A stretch of 17,778 bases of DNA from Candidatus Woesearchaeota archaeon (GTDB lineage Archaea > Nanobdellota > Nanobdellia > Woesearchaeales > WJKV01), in contig WJKV01000115.1 of NCBI GenBank assembly GCA_014728875.1, positions 1 to 17,778 of the forward strand, written 5' to 3'. Every line of letters starts with the position of its first letter. Position 1 is the first letter of the stretch. Below, in pieces: positions 6,688 through 13,315 of this stretch. The notes below the pieces were generated by a model. It had not been told where the DNA came from. It saw only the letters and a list, made by a program, of their open reading frames with translations, and did no database searches. A program made the translations under genes and the position numbers.

Positions 6688-8310
6688 TTATTCAAGCACA
6701 AGATCCGTGAAGTACTGTCTTGCACCGACTCTCGCTCCAATATCATCTTTTCCTGCTCTTTTGCCTATGTATTCAAACTGACCATAAAGCGATGTGCCGT
6801 TTGTGAATGTCGTCTCAGCACCGACAAATCCTCTTCGCTGCGAAAGCGCTCTAATCTTGCTGTCGTGCTGTTCATAGCCGCCATTCAGGCTGACTTTTCC
6901 GAAGATTGTGCTGTTGGGAACTGCAGTCACTGTTCCTTGCACTCTTCCATAATTTGTTTTAGTATCCTCATTCCTTCCGCCGGCACCTTCAAGTTGGAGC
7001 GCCCAGTTGAAGTCGTTTGCAATCGCAGCTCTTCTAAGAGCTCTTGCAGGATCTTCCGAATTTGTTGGATTGGAACTCTCCTGCACAATGTCTTTGCCTA
7101 CATTGCTGAGGATGATGCTTCCTCCGCCTTCGTACATGCTTTCAGACACAGTAGCCCTTCCGCCGATCCACAGATTAGGCCTCATGCCTAGCCATTTTCC
7201 GACATTGCCGTACAGGTTAAAGACTCCTGTATTGGTATCTGTTCTTCTTCTTGTTCTTCTTTCCTCAGGCGGCAAGTTTGGATCTTCATTGTCTACAAAA
7301 GTTCTGTTATGTATATAGAATGCAGATCCAACAAAATCATTATTTGCAACTACTGTTGCTCCGGCGTGTCCTTGAGCAATATCAATCCTGTTCCTGATGT
7401 CCGGCATTGTGACGTCTCCGAAAGCCGGCCCGTATAATGAACTGTTTCTGACAGTCACTCTGCTGTTAGAATCTACTCTTCCAGCAACACCGCCGCCGCT
7501 CACAGTAACACTGCCTCCATTGAATCTTCCAGTAACATCCAAGTTAGCCTGTCCGAAACCTTGGGTTACTCTTGTTTTTGTCTTTGTATTAATTTCATTT
7601 CCCAGCAGATCGTTGCCTCTGCTTCTGGTTTCAGTAGTATCAACACCGCCTTCTCCACCAAATGTTAATCTGGCAGTCAAAGGTGTCTTTTTTCCTTTCT
7701 TGCTGTTGAATTCTGCAGAAACATACAGTTTTCCTTTTCCGCCGTAATTGCCGGCGTCTCCTCCGGCATTTATTCCAAATACTACAGGCCTTCCTCTTTC
7801 TGTTGTTTTGGATAATTCAGCACCAGCGCCCCATCTTACGTTCTCTCTGTTCTCAGGCGTATTGCTGCCTCTGCTTGACTGTCCGAATATCTGCCAGGTG
7901 CTGTTTCTTCCTAAAATACCATCATTAGCAGCAGGATTGAATTTTCCAATTCCTATCCTTGAATTGTAAGAATCAGCTTCTCTTCTATAGGCTGCTTCTG
8001 CATATGCCTGGAAAGTTGCATTCTTTGCTCTTCTCCATCTCTGCAGTCTTGTTCTTCTGGTTTCATATGTTGAATGGTCCATGCCTTCTGGCCTATGGGT
8101 ACTTTCTGTCTTTTCTTTTTCTCTTTTTTGCTTGAATCTCTCATATTCGCTCTTGAAAGAACTGAAATCAAACCTGTATTGTGAATCCTTAACTTCTTCT
8201 TTTGTTTCCTGCGGAGCAGGCTCGTCTGCATGTGCACCTGCTGCACCTAAAGAAAGCGCACCCATTGTTGTGGCGCCGAAAGCAAGTCCGATTTTTTTCA
8301 ATAATCCCAT
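6688..8310 (-). CDS. Exported glycine-rich protein with beta-barrel-like strand pattern
   Basis: I recognise no named family. The open frame begins at 8325 (MRFKKMGLLKK), but GAGGT lies 8 bases before the in-frame ATG at 8310, so the start is placed there, giving 540 residues. A signal peptide ends at AHA|DEP. A basic, probably helical region follows (to about residue 125), rich in Arg and Glu. The remaining 400 or so residues are a succession of 10-12 residue amphipathic strands separated by Gly/Asn/Asp turns or polar loops, for example GKLYVSAEF, LTARLTFGG, GSVTVSGGGV, NLWIGGRATV, FNWALQLEGAG, IFGKVSLNGGY, TSLYGQFEYIG and DIGARVGARQYF. This resembles an outer-membrane beta barrel of roughly 14-16 strands, though a soluble beta-solenoid or large beta sandwich is possible. 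It has no cysteine. It heads the surface operon. Confidence 0.7.
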   Translation of the reverse strand: MGLLKKIGLAFGATTMGALSLGAAGAHADEPAPQETKEEVKDSQYRFDFSSFKSEYERFKQKREKEKTESTHRPEGMDHSTYETRRTRLQRWRRAKNATFQAYAEAAYRREADSYNSRIGIGKFNPAANDGILGRNSTWQIFGQSSRGSNTPENRENVRWGAGAELSKTTERGRPVVFGINAGGDAGNYGGKGKLYVSAEFNSKKGKKTPLTARLTFGGEGGVDTTETRSRGNDLLGNEINTKTKTRVTQGFGQANLDVTGRFNGGSVTVSGGGVAGRVDSNSRVTVRNSSLYGPAFGDVTMPDIRNRIDIAQGHAGATVVANNDFVGSAFYIHNRTFVDNEDPNLPPEERRTRRRTDTNTGVFNLYGNVGKWLGMRPNLWIGGRATVSESMYEGGGSIILSNVGKDIVQESSNPTNSEDPARALRRAAIANDFNWALQLEGAGGRNEDTKTNYGRVQGTVTAVPNSTIFGKVSLNGGYEQHDSKIRALSQRRGFVGAETTFTNGTSLYGQFEYIGKRAGKDDIGARVGARQYFTDLVLE

Positions 8311-8404
8311 TTTTTTAAACCTCATAAAATTTTATAACCTTAACTAGTGTTTTTCTCTCTGAAATATCCCCCTTTACCCTGAAACACAAAGTGTTTTTAT
8401 TATG

Positions 8405-8448
8405 GAGTAATAAATTAATATATAAATGTTTCGGAAAAATTACTACTC
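8405..8448 (-). promoter_or_regulatory. Promoter with flanking inverted repeat for the surface operon
   Basis: The minus strand shows CCGAAAC followed by the TATA box TTTATATATT (about 8418-8427). GAGTAATAA (8405-8413, plus strand) and TTACTACTC (8440-8448) form an inverted repeat with 8 of 9 matches around the core. The predicted transcript start near 8395 leaves a leader of about 80 bases that opens with a small hairpin, AAACAC-ttt-GTGTTT (8382-8396). The BRE/TATA sequence and the TTACTC element just downstream of it are shared with the promoter at 3205-3265. Confidence 0.55.
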
Positions 8449-8478
8449 TCAAATAAATACAGAATAGCAGATATTAGA

Positions 8479-8552
8479 TGGGGTCGCGGGGATTCGAACC
8501 CCGATTTGCCGGTCTGGAGCCGGCTGCTCTAGCCAGGTTAAACTACGACCCC
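8479..8552 (-). tRNA. tRNA-Trp (anticodon CCA)
   Basis: A complete cloverleaf is readable on the minus strand. The acceptor GGGGTCG pairs with CGACCCC, with discriminator A. The D arm includes CCTGGCTAGAGC. The anticodon stem is GCCGG/CCGGC with loop CTCCAGA, giving anticodon CCA (complement of 8515-8517). The T arm is CGGGG-TTCGAAT-CCCCG. The gene is contiguous: no intron interrupts the anticodon loop, although archaeal tRNA-Trp genes often have one. CCA is not encoded. Confidence 0.95.
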
Positions 8553-8577
8553 AAGCATTTGCAGGAACTTTTGATTC

Positions 8578-8587
8578 TTTATATAAA
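8578..8587 (-). promoter_or_regulatory. TATA box for tRNA-Trp
   Basis: The palindromic TTTATATAAA is centred 30 bases upstream of the first tRNA base (8552), the usual archaeal distance to a start just before the mature 5' end. Confidence 0.55.
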
Positions 8588-8619
8588 TGTTTTTGCTTTG
8601 TTTTACAGAAATAGTAACA

Positions 8620-8627
8620 TTTAAATA
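8620..8627 (+). promoter_or_regulatory. TATA box for the coiled-coil gene pair
   Basis: TTTAAATA preceded by AACA. It is about 32 bases upstream of the ATG at 8656, so transcription should start near 8650 and the leader would be only a few bases. GGAGTGA (8644-8650) could act as ribosome-binding site if initiation is slightly earlier. Confidence 0.55.
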
Positions 8628-8655
8628 TTGGTGTTCTTACTCTGGAGTGAATAAG

Positions 8656-9132
8656 ATGGTTGAAGAGGAGATGCTTTTGAAGGAATTAGAAAACACAAAG
8701 AAATCTCTTTCTAAAGACATTGCTAATCTGAAAAGAGAGAATACCAATCTGAAGAAAAAGATCGATTCGCTTGAAAAATCACAGCTAGATAAGGAAAAAT
8801 TATCAAGACAGGTCATCAACAAGTTAAAACTTGACACAAAATTATCAGACATAAAGAAGAATTTTATTCAGTATGATGAGATTGAGAACCTGATCTCAAA
8901 ACACAAGACTCTTAATCTTTTGCTTAAGAAATTCGCAGAATTAGAGAATCAGTCCATTACAAAGAAACAATTCAAGCAGTTCAGCAAGCAGGTGGATTTT
9001 TTGAGGAGCGAAACAGCAAGCATCATAAGCCTGAAAAAGCAAATGACCAAATTGTCTTTGTTAGAGCAACAGTTAAAGCTGATTGCAAGAGAGCTGCCTA
9101 AGATCAAGACAGAGCTCAAGAAGATCAAATAA
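8656..9132 (+). CDS. Coiled-coil protein, function unknown
   Basis: This 158-residue protein is almost wholly predicted coiled coil: heptad-like Leu/Ile spacing with abundant Lys and Glu from residue 3 to the end, and no cysteine, signal peptide or membrane segment. The frame is open from 8587, but the ATG at 8656 is preferred because the TATA box lies at 8620-8627 (an earlier start would lie upstream of the transcript) and GGAGTGA precedes it. It is followed after 13 bases by a longer coiled-coil gene of similar composition, so the two form an operon. They may be partners or a duplicated pair. A structural, SMC- or cytoskeleton-like role is possible, but nothing in the sequence identifies it. 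Confidence 0.75.
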   Translation: MVEEEMLLKELENTKKSLSKDIANLKRENTNLKKKIDSLEKSQLDKEKLSRQVINKLKLDTKLSDIKKNFIQYDEIENLISKHKTLNLLLKKFAELENQSITKKQFKQFSKQVDFLRSETASIISLKKQMTKLSLLEQQLKLIARELPKIKTELKKIK

Positions 9133-9145
9133 GGGGGAATTTAGG

Positions 9146-10210
9146 GTGAAACAGAAAAAACAAAGAGAAGAACAGCCATTGGATCCTAAAATAGCTATAG
9201 AGCTCAAGAAATTAGAACGAAATCTGAAAAAGGCATTTACTGCAGTCAAAAGAGACATCAATATCTTCTACGGAGAATTCGCACGGTTCAAGCTTTCTAC
9301 TTCCAACCAAATCAACAAGTTAAAATTATCAGATGATAAAGTAGATAAATTATTGGTCCTGAACAAATCTGTTGAGAAGCTTAATTCTATTGTCGAAGGT
9401 CTGGAATACAGCATGAAGAAATTCGCAGACAAAGAGTCAACAAAAGAAGAATTGAGCGAGATAAAGAAAAGATTCTCGGATTATGTTGAAAAATCCGACT
9501 ATAATGACAGATTGAAGGAAGTAGACAAGCAGCTGGAGATAAGAAATGTCAAATTGATAGATCTGGCAAAGATTGAGACAAAGATAAATTCAATCAAGAA
9601 AGATGTGAATGACCTGTCTGAATTGGATAATGATTTGAAATCGCTCAAAGAGAATTTTCTTAAATTCAAGAAAAGCGCATTGACCAAGTATAATGTGGAA
9701 AAACATGAGAAATGGGTAAAAGAGCTGGAAAAAGATCTTTTGCAGCTGATCTCATTGAGAAAAAAGGTAGATGCCCTTTCGACAGTAAAGGAAGTTGAGG
9801 GTATGCGAAGGATTGCTGCGCAGAACATCAAAGAGCAGGAAGAAATGAAGAACAAGTTCGATAATATCAGCAGGCTCAAGCAGGATTTCGACAAGTTCAA
9901 GGCAGATTCTGAAAAAGAAGCAAAGAAACTGGGCAAAGAACTGGCGGCTGCGAACAGCAGTCTTGCAAGACTGCAGAAGAGCCAGGATTCAGTATTGTCT
10001 GAATTGAAGGAAGCGAAAAGGATAGCCCGGGTTGAAAAGAATCTGGACCAGCTGTCCAAGAAAGTAAAGAAATTGGAAAAAGTCAAGCCGAAAGTCATAG
10101 TCAAGGAAAAAAAGACTGCAAAAGCCAAGCCGAAAAAGTCCAAGAAATCCAAAAAAGGTAAGAAAGGCACTGCAGGCCAGCGGTTCTTTGACTGGCTGGT
10201 AGAAGAATAA
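9146..10210 (+). CDS. Long coiled-coil protein with basic tail
   Basis: This 354-residue protein is likely started by GTG at 9146, since GGGGG (9133-9137) lies 8 bases upstream. An in-frame start at 9083 would overlap the preceding gene. Residues 1-300 are helical with heptad spacing, broken near DKLLVLNKSVEKL and DLAKIETKINSI. Residues about 310-345 are a Lys/Ala/Pro-rich linker (KAKPKKSKKSKKGKKG), typical of nucleic-acid or acidic-surface contact. The protein ends in a short aromatic and acidic motif, RFFDWLVEE, that stands out from the rest and could be a docking peptide. No known domain is recognised. It is the second gene of an operon with the shorter coiled-coil protein and is followed by tRNA-Arg. 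Confidence 0.75.
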   Translation: MKQKKQREEQPLDPKIAIELKKLERNLKKAFTAVKRDINIFYGEFARFKLSTSNQINKLKLSDDKVDKLLVLNKSVEKLNSIVEGLEYSMKKFADKESTKEELSEIKKRFSDYVEKSDYNDRLKEVDKQLEIRNVKLIDLAKIETKINSIKKDVNDLSELDNDLKSLKENFLKFKKSALTKYNVEKHEKWVKELEKDLLQLISLRKKVDALSTVKEVEGMRRIAAQNIKEQEEMKNKFDNISRLKQDFDKFKADSEKEAKKLGKELAAANSSLARLQKSQDSVLSELKEAKRIARVEKNLDQLSKKVKKLEKVKPKVIVKEKKTAKAKPKKSKKSKKGKKGTAGQRFFDWLVEE

Positions 10211-10256
10211 AAAGAATAATCTTTTAATACTATTCGGTTTTCTGAGTTTCTATCGA

Positions 10257-10331
10257 GGACCCGTAGCCTAGTCTGGACAAGGCGACAGCCTCCTAAGCTG
10301 TAGATCGAGGGTTCGAATCCCTCCGGGTCCG
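10257..10331 (+). tRNA. tRNA-Arg (anticodon CCU)
   Basis: The acceptor GGACCCG pairs with CGGGTCC, followed by discriminator G. The D arm begins GCCTAGTCTGGACAAGGC. The anticodon stem ACAGC/GCTGT encloses the loop CTCCTAA, giving anticodon CCU for AGG codons. The T arm is GAGGG-TTCGAAT-CCCTC. No intron and no encoded CCA. AGG is used often in the genes of this window. Confidence 0.95.
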
Positions 10332-10339
10332 TTCTCAGT

Positions 10340-10360
10340 GGATCCAGCTTGCCTGGATCC
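10340..10360 (+). other. Hairpin just after tRNA-Arg
   Basis: GGATCCAG-cttgc-CTGGATCC is a perfect 8-bp inverted repeat with a 5-base loop, starting 9 bases after the tRNA. It is one of two hairpins between the tRNA and the partial copy of its 3' end. A role as tRNA 3' trailer structure or element remnant is inference. Confidence 0.6.
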
Positions 10361-10373
10361 TCTCTTCTTTGGC

Positions 10374-10392
10374 CAAACTTTGTTAAAGTTTG
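10374..10392 (+). other. Second hairpin after tRNA-Arg
   Basis: CAAACTTT-gtt-AAAGTTTG is a perfect 8-bp stem with a 3-base loop. It abuts the partial tRNA 3'-end copy that begins at 10392. Confidence 0.6.
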
Positions 10393-10413
10393 TTCTGACT
10401 CCCTCCGGGTCCG
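10392..10413 (+). repeat. Partial duplicate of the tRNA-Arg 3' end
   Basis: The 14 bases TCCCTCCGGGTCCG at 10400-10413 repeat 10318-10331 exactly. The match extends back to GTTC (10392 against 10311) with one inserted and one changed base. Thus the T-loop and acceptor half of tRNA-Arg occurs twice, 82 bases apart, as at an attachment site. No integrase gene lies near, and the enclosed segment is only about 68 bases. Confidence 0.7.
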
Positions 10414-10499
10414 CTTCTATTCCTCGATTTCCTATTTATTTTCAATACTTTTCAGGTTCATGGATTCTTCGTCGCTGTAGCCTCGAGAAAAAGCAAACA

Positions 10500-10538
10500 T
10501 TTAAATACTATATTGAATTATACATACTAGGAGGTGAT
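10500..10538 (+). promoter_or_regulatory. TATA box and full-length Shine-Dalgarno of the basic protein gene
   Basis: TTTAAATA (10500-10507) is a strong TATA box. AGGAGGTGAT (10529-10538) is complementary over ten bases to the usual 3' end of archaeal 16S rRNA and is 5 bases before the ATG at 10544. Transcription would start near 10528-10532, so the leader is little more than the ribosome-binding site. Such an arrangement suggests high expression. Confidence 0.65.
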
Positions 10539-10543
10539 ATGTT

Positions 10544-11029
10544 ATGGCACAAGTTGTAGCCAAATGTGGAGTAAAAAGACAAAAAGGATATCTTTACTTT
10601 ATCGACAAGAAAGGTAATGTAGCTAAGGCTAAAATGGCCCGTGGCGGCGGAAAAAAAGGAAGGCAAAAGCAAACTATTGTTGCTAGAACAGGCGTTAAAA
10701 GACAGCCTGGTTATCTATACTTCCTTGACAAGAAAGGCAATGTCGCAAGGGTAAAAATGGCCCGTGGCGGCAAAAGGAAAAAGAAGAAAACCACCAAAAG
10801 AAAAACAAAGAAGAAAGCAACAAAAAGGAAGAAGACAACAAGAAGAAAGACAGCTAAGAGAAAGACAACAAGAAGAAAAACAAAGAAAAAAGCAACAAAA
10901 AGAAAGAAGACAACAAGGAGAAAGACAGCTAAGAGAAAGACTACAAAAAGAAAACCGGCAAAAAGAAAGACTACAAAGAGAAAAACAACCAGAAGAAAGA
11001 CAACAAGAAGGAAAAAGAGAAGAAGGTAG
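10544..11029 (+). CDS. Small very basic protein with two YLYF repeats, probably DNA-binding
   Basis: A 161-residue protein in two parts. Residues 9-36 and 50-77 are near-identical copies of a motif GVKRQ-x-GYLYF-x-DKKGNVA-x-x-KMARGG, 41 residues apart. Residues about 78-161 are almost only Lys, Arg and Thr with some Ala (units such as KRKTTRRKT), like the tails of eukaryotic linker histone or the bacterial and chlamydial Lys-rich chromatin proteins. A role in packing DNA or binding RNA is inferred from this charge; no named fold is recognised. Codon use in the tail is heavily repetitive (aga, aag, aca). The excellent ribosome-binding site suggests an abundant protein. The gene is alone, bounded by a T-rich terminator. 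Confidence 0.8.
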   Translation: MAQVVAKCGVKRQKGYLYFIDKKGNVAKAKMARGGGKKGRQKQTIVARTGVKRQPGYLYFLDKKGNVARVKMARGGKRKKKKTTKRKTKKKATKRKKTTRRKTAKRKTTRRKTKKKATKRKKTTRRKTAKRKTTKRKPAKRKTTKRKTTRRKTTRRKKRRR

Positions 11030-11040
11030 GTTCTTTCAAA

Positions 11041-11060
11041 TTCTTTTATTTTTTTATTTC
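11041..11060 (+). terminator. T-rich terminator after the basic protein gene
   Basis: TTCTTTTATTTTTTTATTTC begins 11 bases after the stop codon. Long T tracts of this kind terminate archaeal transcription. Confidence 0.5.
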
Positions 11061-11074
11061 TCATATTCAACAAA

Positions 11075-11082
11075 TTTAAATA
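11075..11082 (+). promoter_or_regulatory. TATA box for the glycosyltransferase gene (leaderless)
   Basis: TTTAAATA is centred about 27 bases before the ATG at 11106, with no Shine-Dalgarno between, so the transcript should begin at the start codon. Confidence 0.7.
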
Positions 11083-11105
11083 TAACTCTATAATCCTGAT
11101 TCTTT

Positions 11106-12179
11106 ATGAAAATCCTGTTTGGTGTTTTGACCTGGGGCCTTGGGCATGCGACAAGGGACCTGCCCATAATCAAAAGACTGCTCCAGGAGGGGCATTCCGT
11201 CACTATAGCTACGAGCGGCAGAAGCCTTGATGTTCTTAAGAAAGAGGTTCCGCAATGCGAATTCATTGATTTTCCAGACTATCCTGCGCCTTACACAAAG
11301 ACCGGCCTATTCGCAATGAAATTTACAACATATTTCCCCCATCTGCTCAAAATGATCAATAAAGAGAAAAAGAAATTTAGAGAGTTGATTAGCACAAGAA
11401 AATTCGATCTTGTCATCTCAGACTGCAAGTACGGATTTCATAGCAAGGATTTGCCTTGTTTTTTCATAACCCATCAGGCCAGATTCATAATCCCAAAAAG
11501 AATTAAGCCTATTGAAATTACAGGAGAATATCTGAATTCCACATTTCTCAAAAAATTCGACAAAATCTTCATTCCTGATTATGAAGATAATGATTTGTCA
11601 GGCGATCTTTCTCATAATCTGAGATTCTTCAACGGAGAAAAAATAGAGCACATAGGAATATTGTCTGCGATGAGAGAGATTGAAACAGAGCAGGACATTG
11701 ACTATTTTGTCTCGATATCAGGACCAGAACCGCAGAGGACTGTATTTGAGAAAAAGATAATGTCCCAGCTTGACAGTCTTGAGGGCAATATAGTTATCAC
11801 TTTGGGAAAGCCAGAAGAAGACTCGCAGAAGACAATCAAAACTAACAAATCTGAAGTAAAAATATATTCTTACCTCAAGCCCGAAACCCAGCAGTTGATG
11901 TTCAACAGGGCAAAGATGGTGATCAGCAGGTCAGGCTATACTACTTTGATGGATCTTGCCCAGCTTGGCAAAAAGGCGCTTTTCATTCCTACTGTCGGAC
12001 AGACAGAGCAGGAATATCTGAGCTATTATCATAACAAGCAGAAGACCTGGTACAGTGTAAAACAGGGCAGGTTCAAGCTTTTAAGAGATCTTAAGGTCGC
12101 AGAACAATATCCCGGTTTCAGGAAATGTAATACAGAAGACACTGTTAACCGTTTCATGAAGCATGTAAAAAGAATTTGA
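11106..12179 (+). CDS. MurG-like GT-B glycosyltransferase
   Basis: A 357-residue cytoplasmic glycosyltransferase of the GT-B fold, similar in pattern to MurG and the COG1819 group, which transfer a sugar from a nucleotide donor onto a lipid or glycan acceptor. The N-terminal Rossmann half begins MKILFGVLTWGLGHATRDLP; the glycine loop with GLGH (residues 11-14) is the usual acceptor-side phosphate loop. The C-terminal half holds the donor-binding region: RAKMVISRSGYTTLMDLAQLGKKALFIP followed by GQTEQEYL, where Ser/Gly, the acidic residue and the Gln-Glu pair match the nucleotide-sugar site in MurG-type enzymes. It has no membrane span. It is probably leaderless and stops 2 bases from the convergent threonine synthase gene. 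The sugar and acceptor cannot be told; surface glycan or glycolipid synthesis is inferred. Confidence 0.8.
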   Translation: MKILFGVLTWGLGHATRDLPIIKRLLQEGHSVTIATSGRSLDVLKKEVPQCEFIDFPDYPAPYTKTGLFAMKFTTYFPHLLKMINKEKKKFRELISTRKFDLVISDCKYGFHSKDLPCFFITHQARFIIPKRIKPIEITGEYLNSTFLKKFDKIFIPDYEDNDLSGDLSHNLRFFNGEKIEHIGILSAMREIETEQDIDYFVSISGPEPQRTVFEKKIMSQLDSLEGNIVITLGKPEEDSQKTIKTNKSEVKIYSYLKPETQQLMFNRAKMVISRSGYTTLMDLAQLGKKALFIPTVGQTEQEYLSYYHNKQKTWYSVKQGRFKLLRDLKVAEQYPGFRKCNTEDTVNRFMKHVKRI

Positions 12180-12181
12180 TA

Positions 12182-13300
12182 TCAAAGATTCTCTAGATCC
12201 TTTAATCCGTGCCCTGTCACAATAGCGACCTTTACAGCGTCCGCAGGCAGCTTCAGTTTCTTTATTCCTGCCCAGGCAACAGCGCCGCACGGTTCACAGT
12301 CGATGCCCTCGTGCCTTGCCATTTCTCTCCTGGCGGTTAATATCTCTTTATCGCTGACAACTGTCGCAGTTCCGTCGCTTTCTTTCAAGGCTGCGATTGC
12401 CTTGTCCCCGTCAGAAGGATCTCCTACAGCAATGGCCCCTGCTATTGTTTTCGGCGTGACAGCCTTGATCTCCAATCCTGTGTTGAACGCCCTTACAACA
12501 GTATTGCACCCTGCTGCCTGCACACCTATCATCTTTGGCAGTTTTTTGATCATTCCTGTCATCTTCAATTCCCTAAAGCCTTTCCACATCCCGCTTATCA
12601 ATGTGCCGTTGCCTATCGGACAGATCACATGGTCTATCTTTTTCATTTCGTCTGCAAGCTCGAACGCAACACTCTTTTCTCCTTCTCCCCTGTATGCATA
12701 ATCCCCGAGAAGATAGATTTGCTTTTTCTTGAAATCCCTGTATGCGTATTTTGCAGCCTGCACATATCCACCATGCTTGACAGGCACGACATGCGCGCCG
12801 TATGAATGCATCTGCTCGATTTTCTCGTGCGGGCTTCCTGTCGGGACATAGATCGTCGCTTTCAGCCCTGCAGCTGCAGCATACGCACTGATGCTCGCGC
12901 CCATGTTGCCTGTGCTTGCAGCTACCACTTCTGTTGCTCCTAACTCAAGAGCTTTTGACAATTCTACTGTGGTCCCCCTGTCCTTGAAACTGCCTGTCTG
13001 GCTGATGCCTTCGCACTTGAAATGCACATTCCCGCAGGTCCCTATCTTTCTGCTGTGTACGAGCGGACTCCCGCCCTCTCCAAGACTAATAATGTGTTTG
13101 TCTTTTATGATGGGAAAGAATTCCCGATATCTCCAATGGTTGAACTTTCTTTTTCTTAACCTGCTCCAGCTTATCTTGCCTTTTATCTCATCATACCTGT
13201 AGATAATCTCAAGACTGCCGCCGCAATCACAACGATATCTTAGTTCTGTCTTTGGGTACGTCTTCCCGCACTCAAAGCAAGCCAGTGAATCTACGTGCAT
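12182..13300 (-). CDS. thrC: Threonine synthase
   Basis: A PLP-dependent enzyme of 372 residues that converts O-phosphohomoserine to threonine. An N-terminal zinc-ribbon-like segment has C8, C11, C24 and C26 (CFEC and CDCGG), as in archaeal and plant-type ThrC. The PLP lysine is K106 in GSFKDRG. The phosphate-binding ASTGNMGASISAYAA follows at 128-142, and the SLGEGGSPL motif sits at 72-80. The late IGNGTLISG and IVTGHGLKD blocks are typical of the family. Other fold-type II enzymes such as cysteate or diaminopropionate synthases share these motifs, so threonine synthase is the best but not the only reading. GAGGT lies 6 bases before the ATG. It is the last gene of an operon after gatE and the acetyltransferase, 15 bases behind the latter. 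Confidence 0.87.
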   Translation of the reverse strand: MHVDSLACFECGKTYPKTELRYRCDCGGSLEIIYRYDEIKGKISWSRLRKRKFNHWRYREFFPIIKDKHIISLGEGGSPLVHSRKIGTCGNVHFKCEGISQTGSFKDRGTTVELSKALELGATEVVAASTGNMGASISAYAAAAGLKATIYVPTGSPHEKIEQMHSYGAHVVPVKHGGYVQAAKYAYRDFKKKQIYLLGDYAYRGEGEKSVAFELADEMKKIDHVICPIGNGTLISGMWKGFRELKMTGMIKKLPKMIGVQAAGCNTVVRAFNTGLEIKAVTPKTIAGAIAVGDPSDGDKAIAALKESDGTATVVSDKEILTARREMARHEGIDCEPCGAVAWAGIKKLKLPADAVKVAIVTGHGLKDLENL

Positions 13301-13315
13301 CTATATACCTCTTTT

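Noticed and set aside
6688..8325. Bacterial contamination or misassembly to explain the barrel-like protein
   Set aside because: The gene has an archaeal BRE/TATA promoter like that of the nearby surface gene, similar codon use, and continuous linkage to archaeal genes on both sides. Misassembly cannot be fully excluded without reads.
8587..8655. Upstream start for the first coiled-coil gene giving a hydrophobic N-terminus
   Set aside because: The TATA box at 8620-8627 lies inside this extension, so it would not be transcribed; the start at 8656 has a ribosome-binding site.
9083..9145. Upstream start for the second coiled-coil gene
   Set aside because: It would overlap the end of the first gene by 50 bases; the GTG at 9146 with GGGGG 8 bases before it fits better.
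10311..10413. tRNA-Arg 3' repeat as a sign of a present mobile element
   Set aside because: The enclosed segment is only about 68 bases, with no integrase or other element gene in the window. Only a remnant can be argued.
10711..11073. Minus-strand frame opposite the basic protein that looks like a membrane protein (runs of Leu, Val and Phe)
   Set aside because: It is the mirror of Lys/Arg/Thr codons on the other strand; no promoter or ribosome-binding site, and the plus-strand gene has excellent signals.
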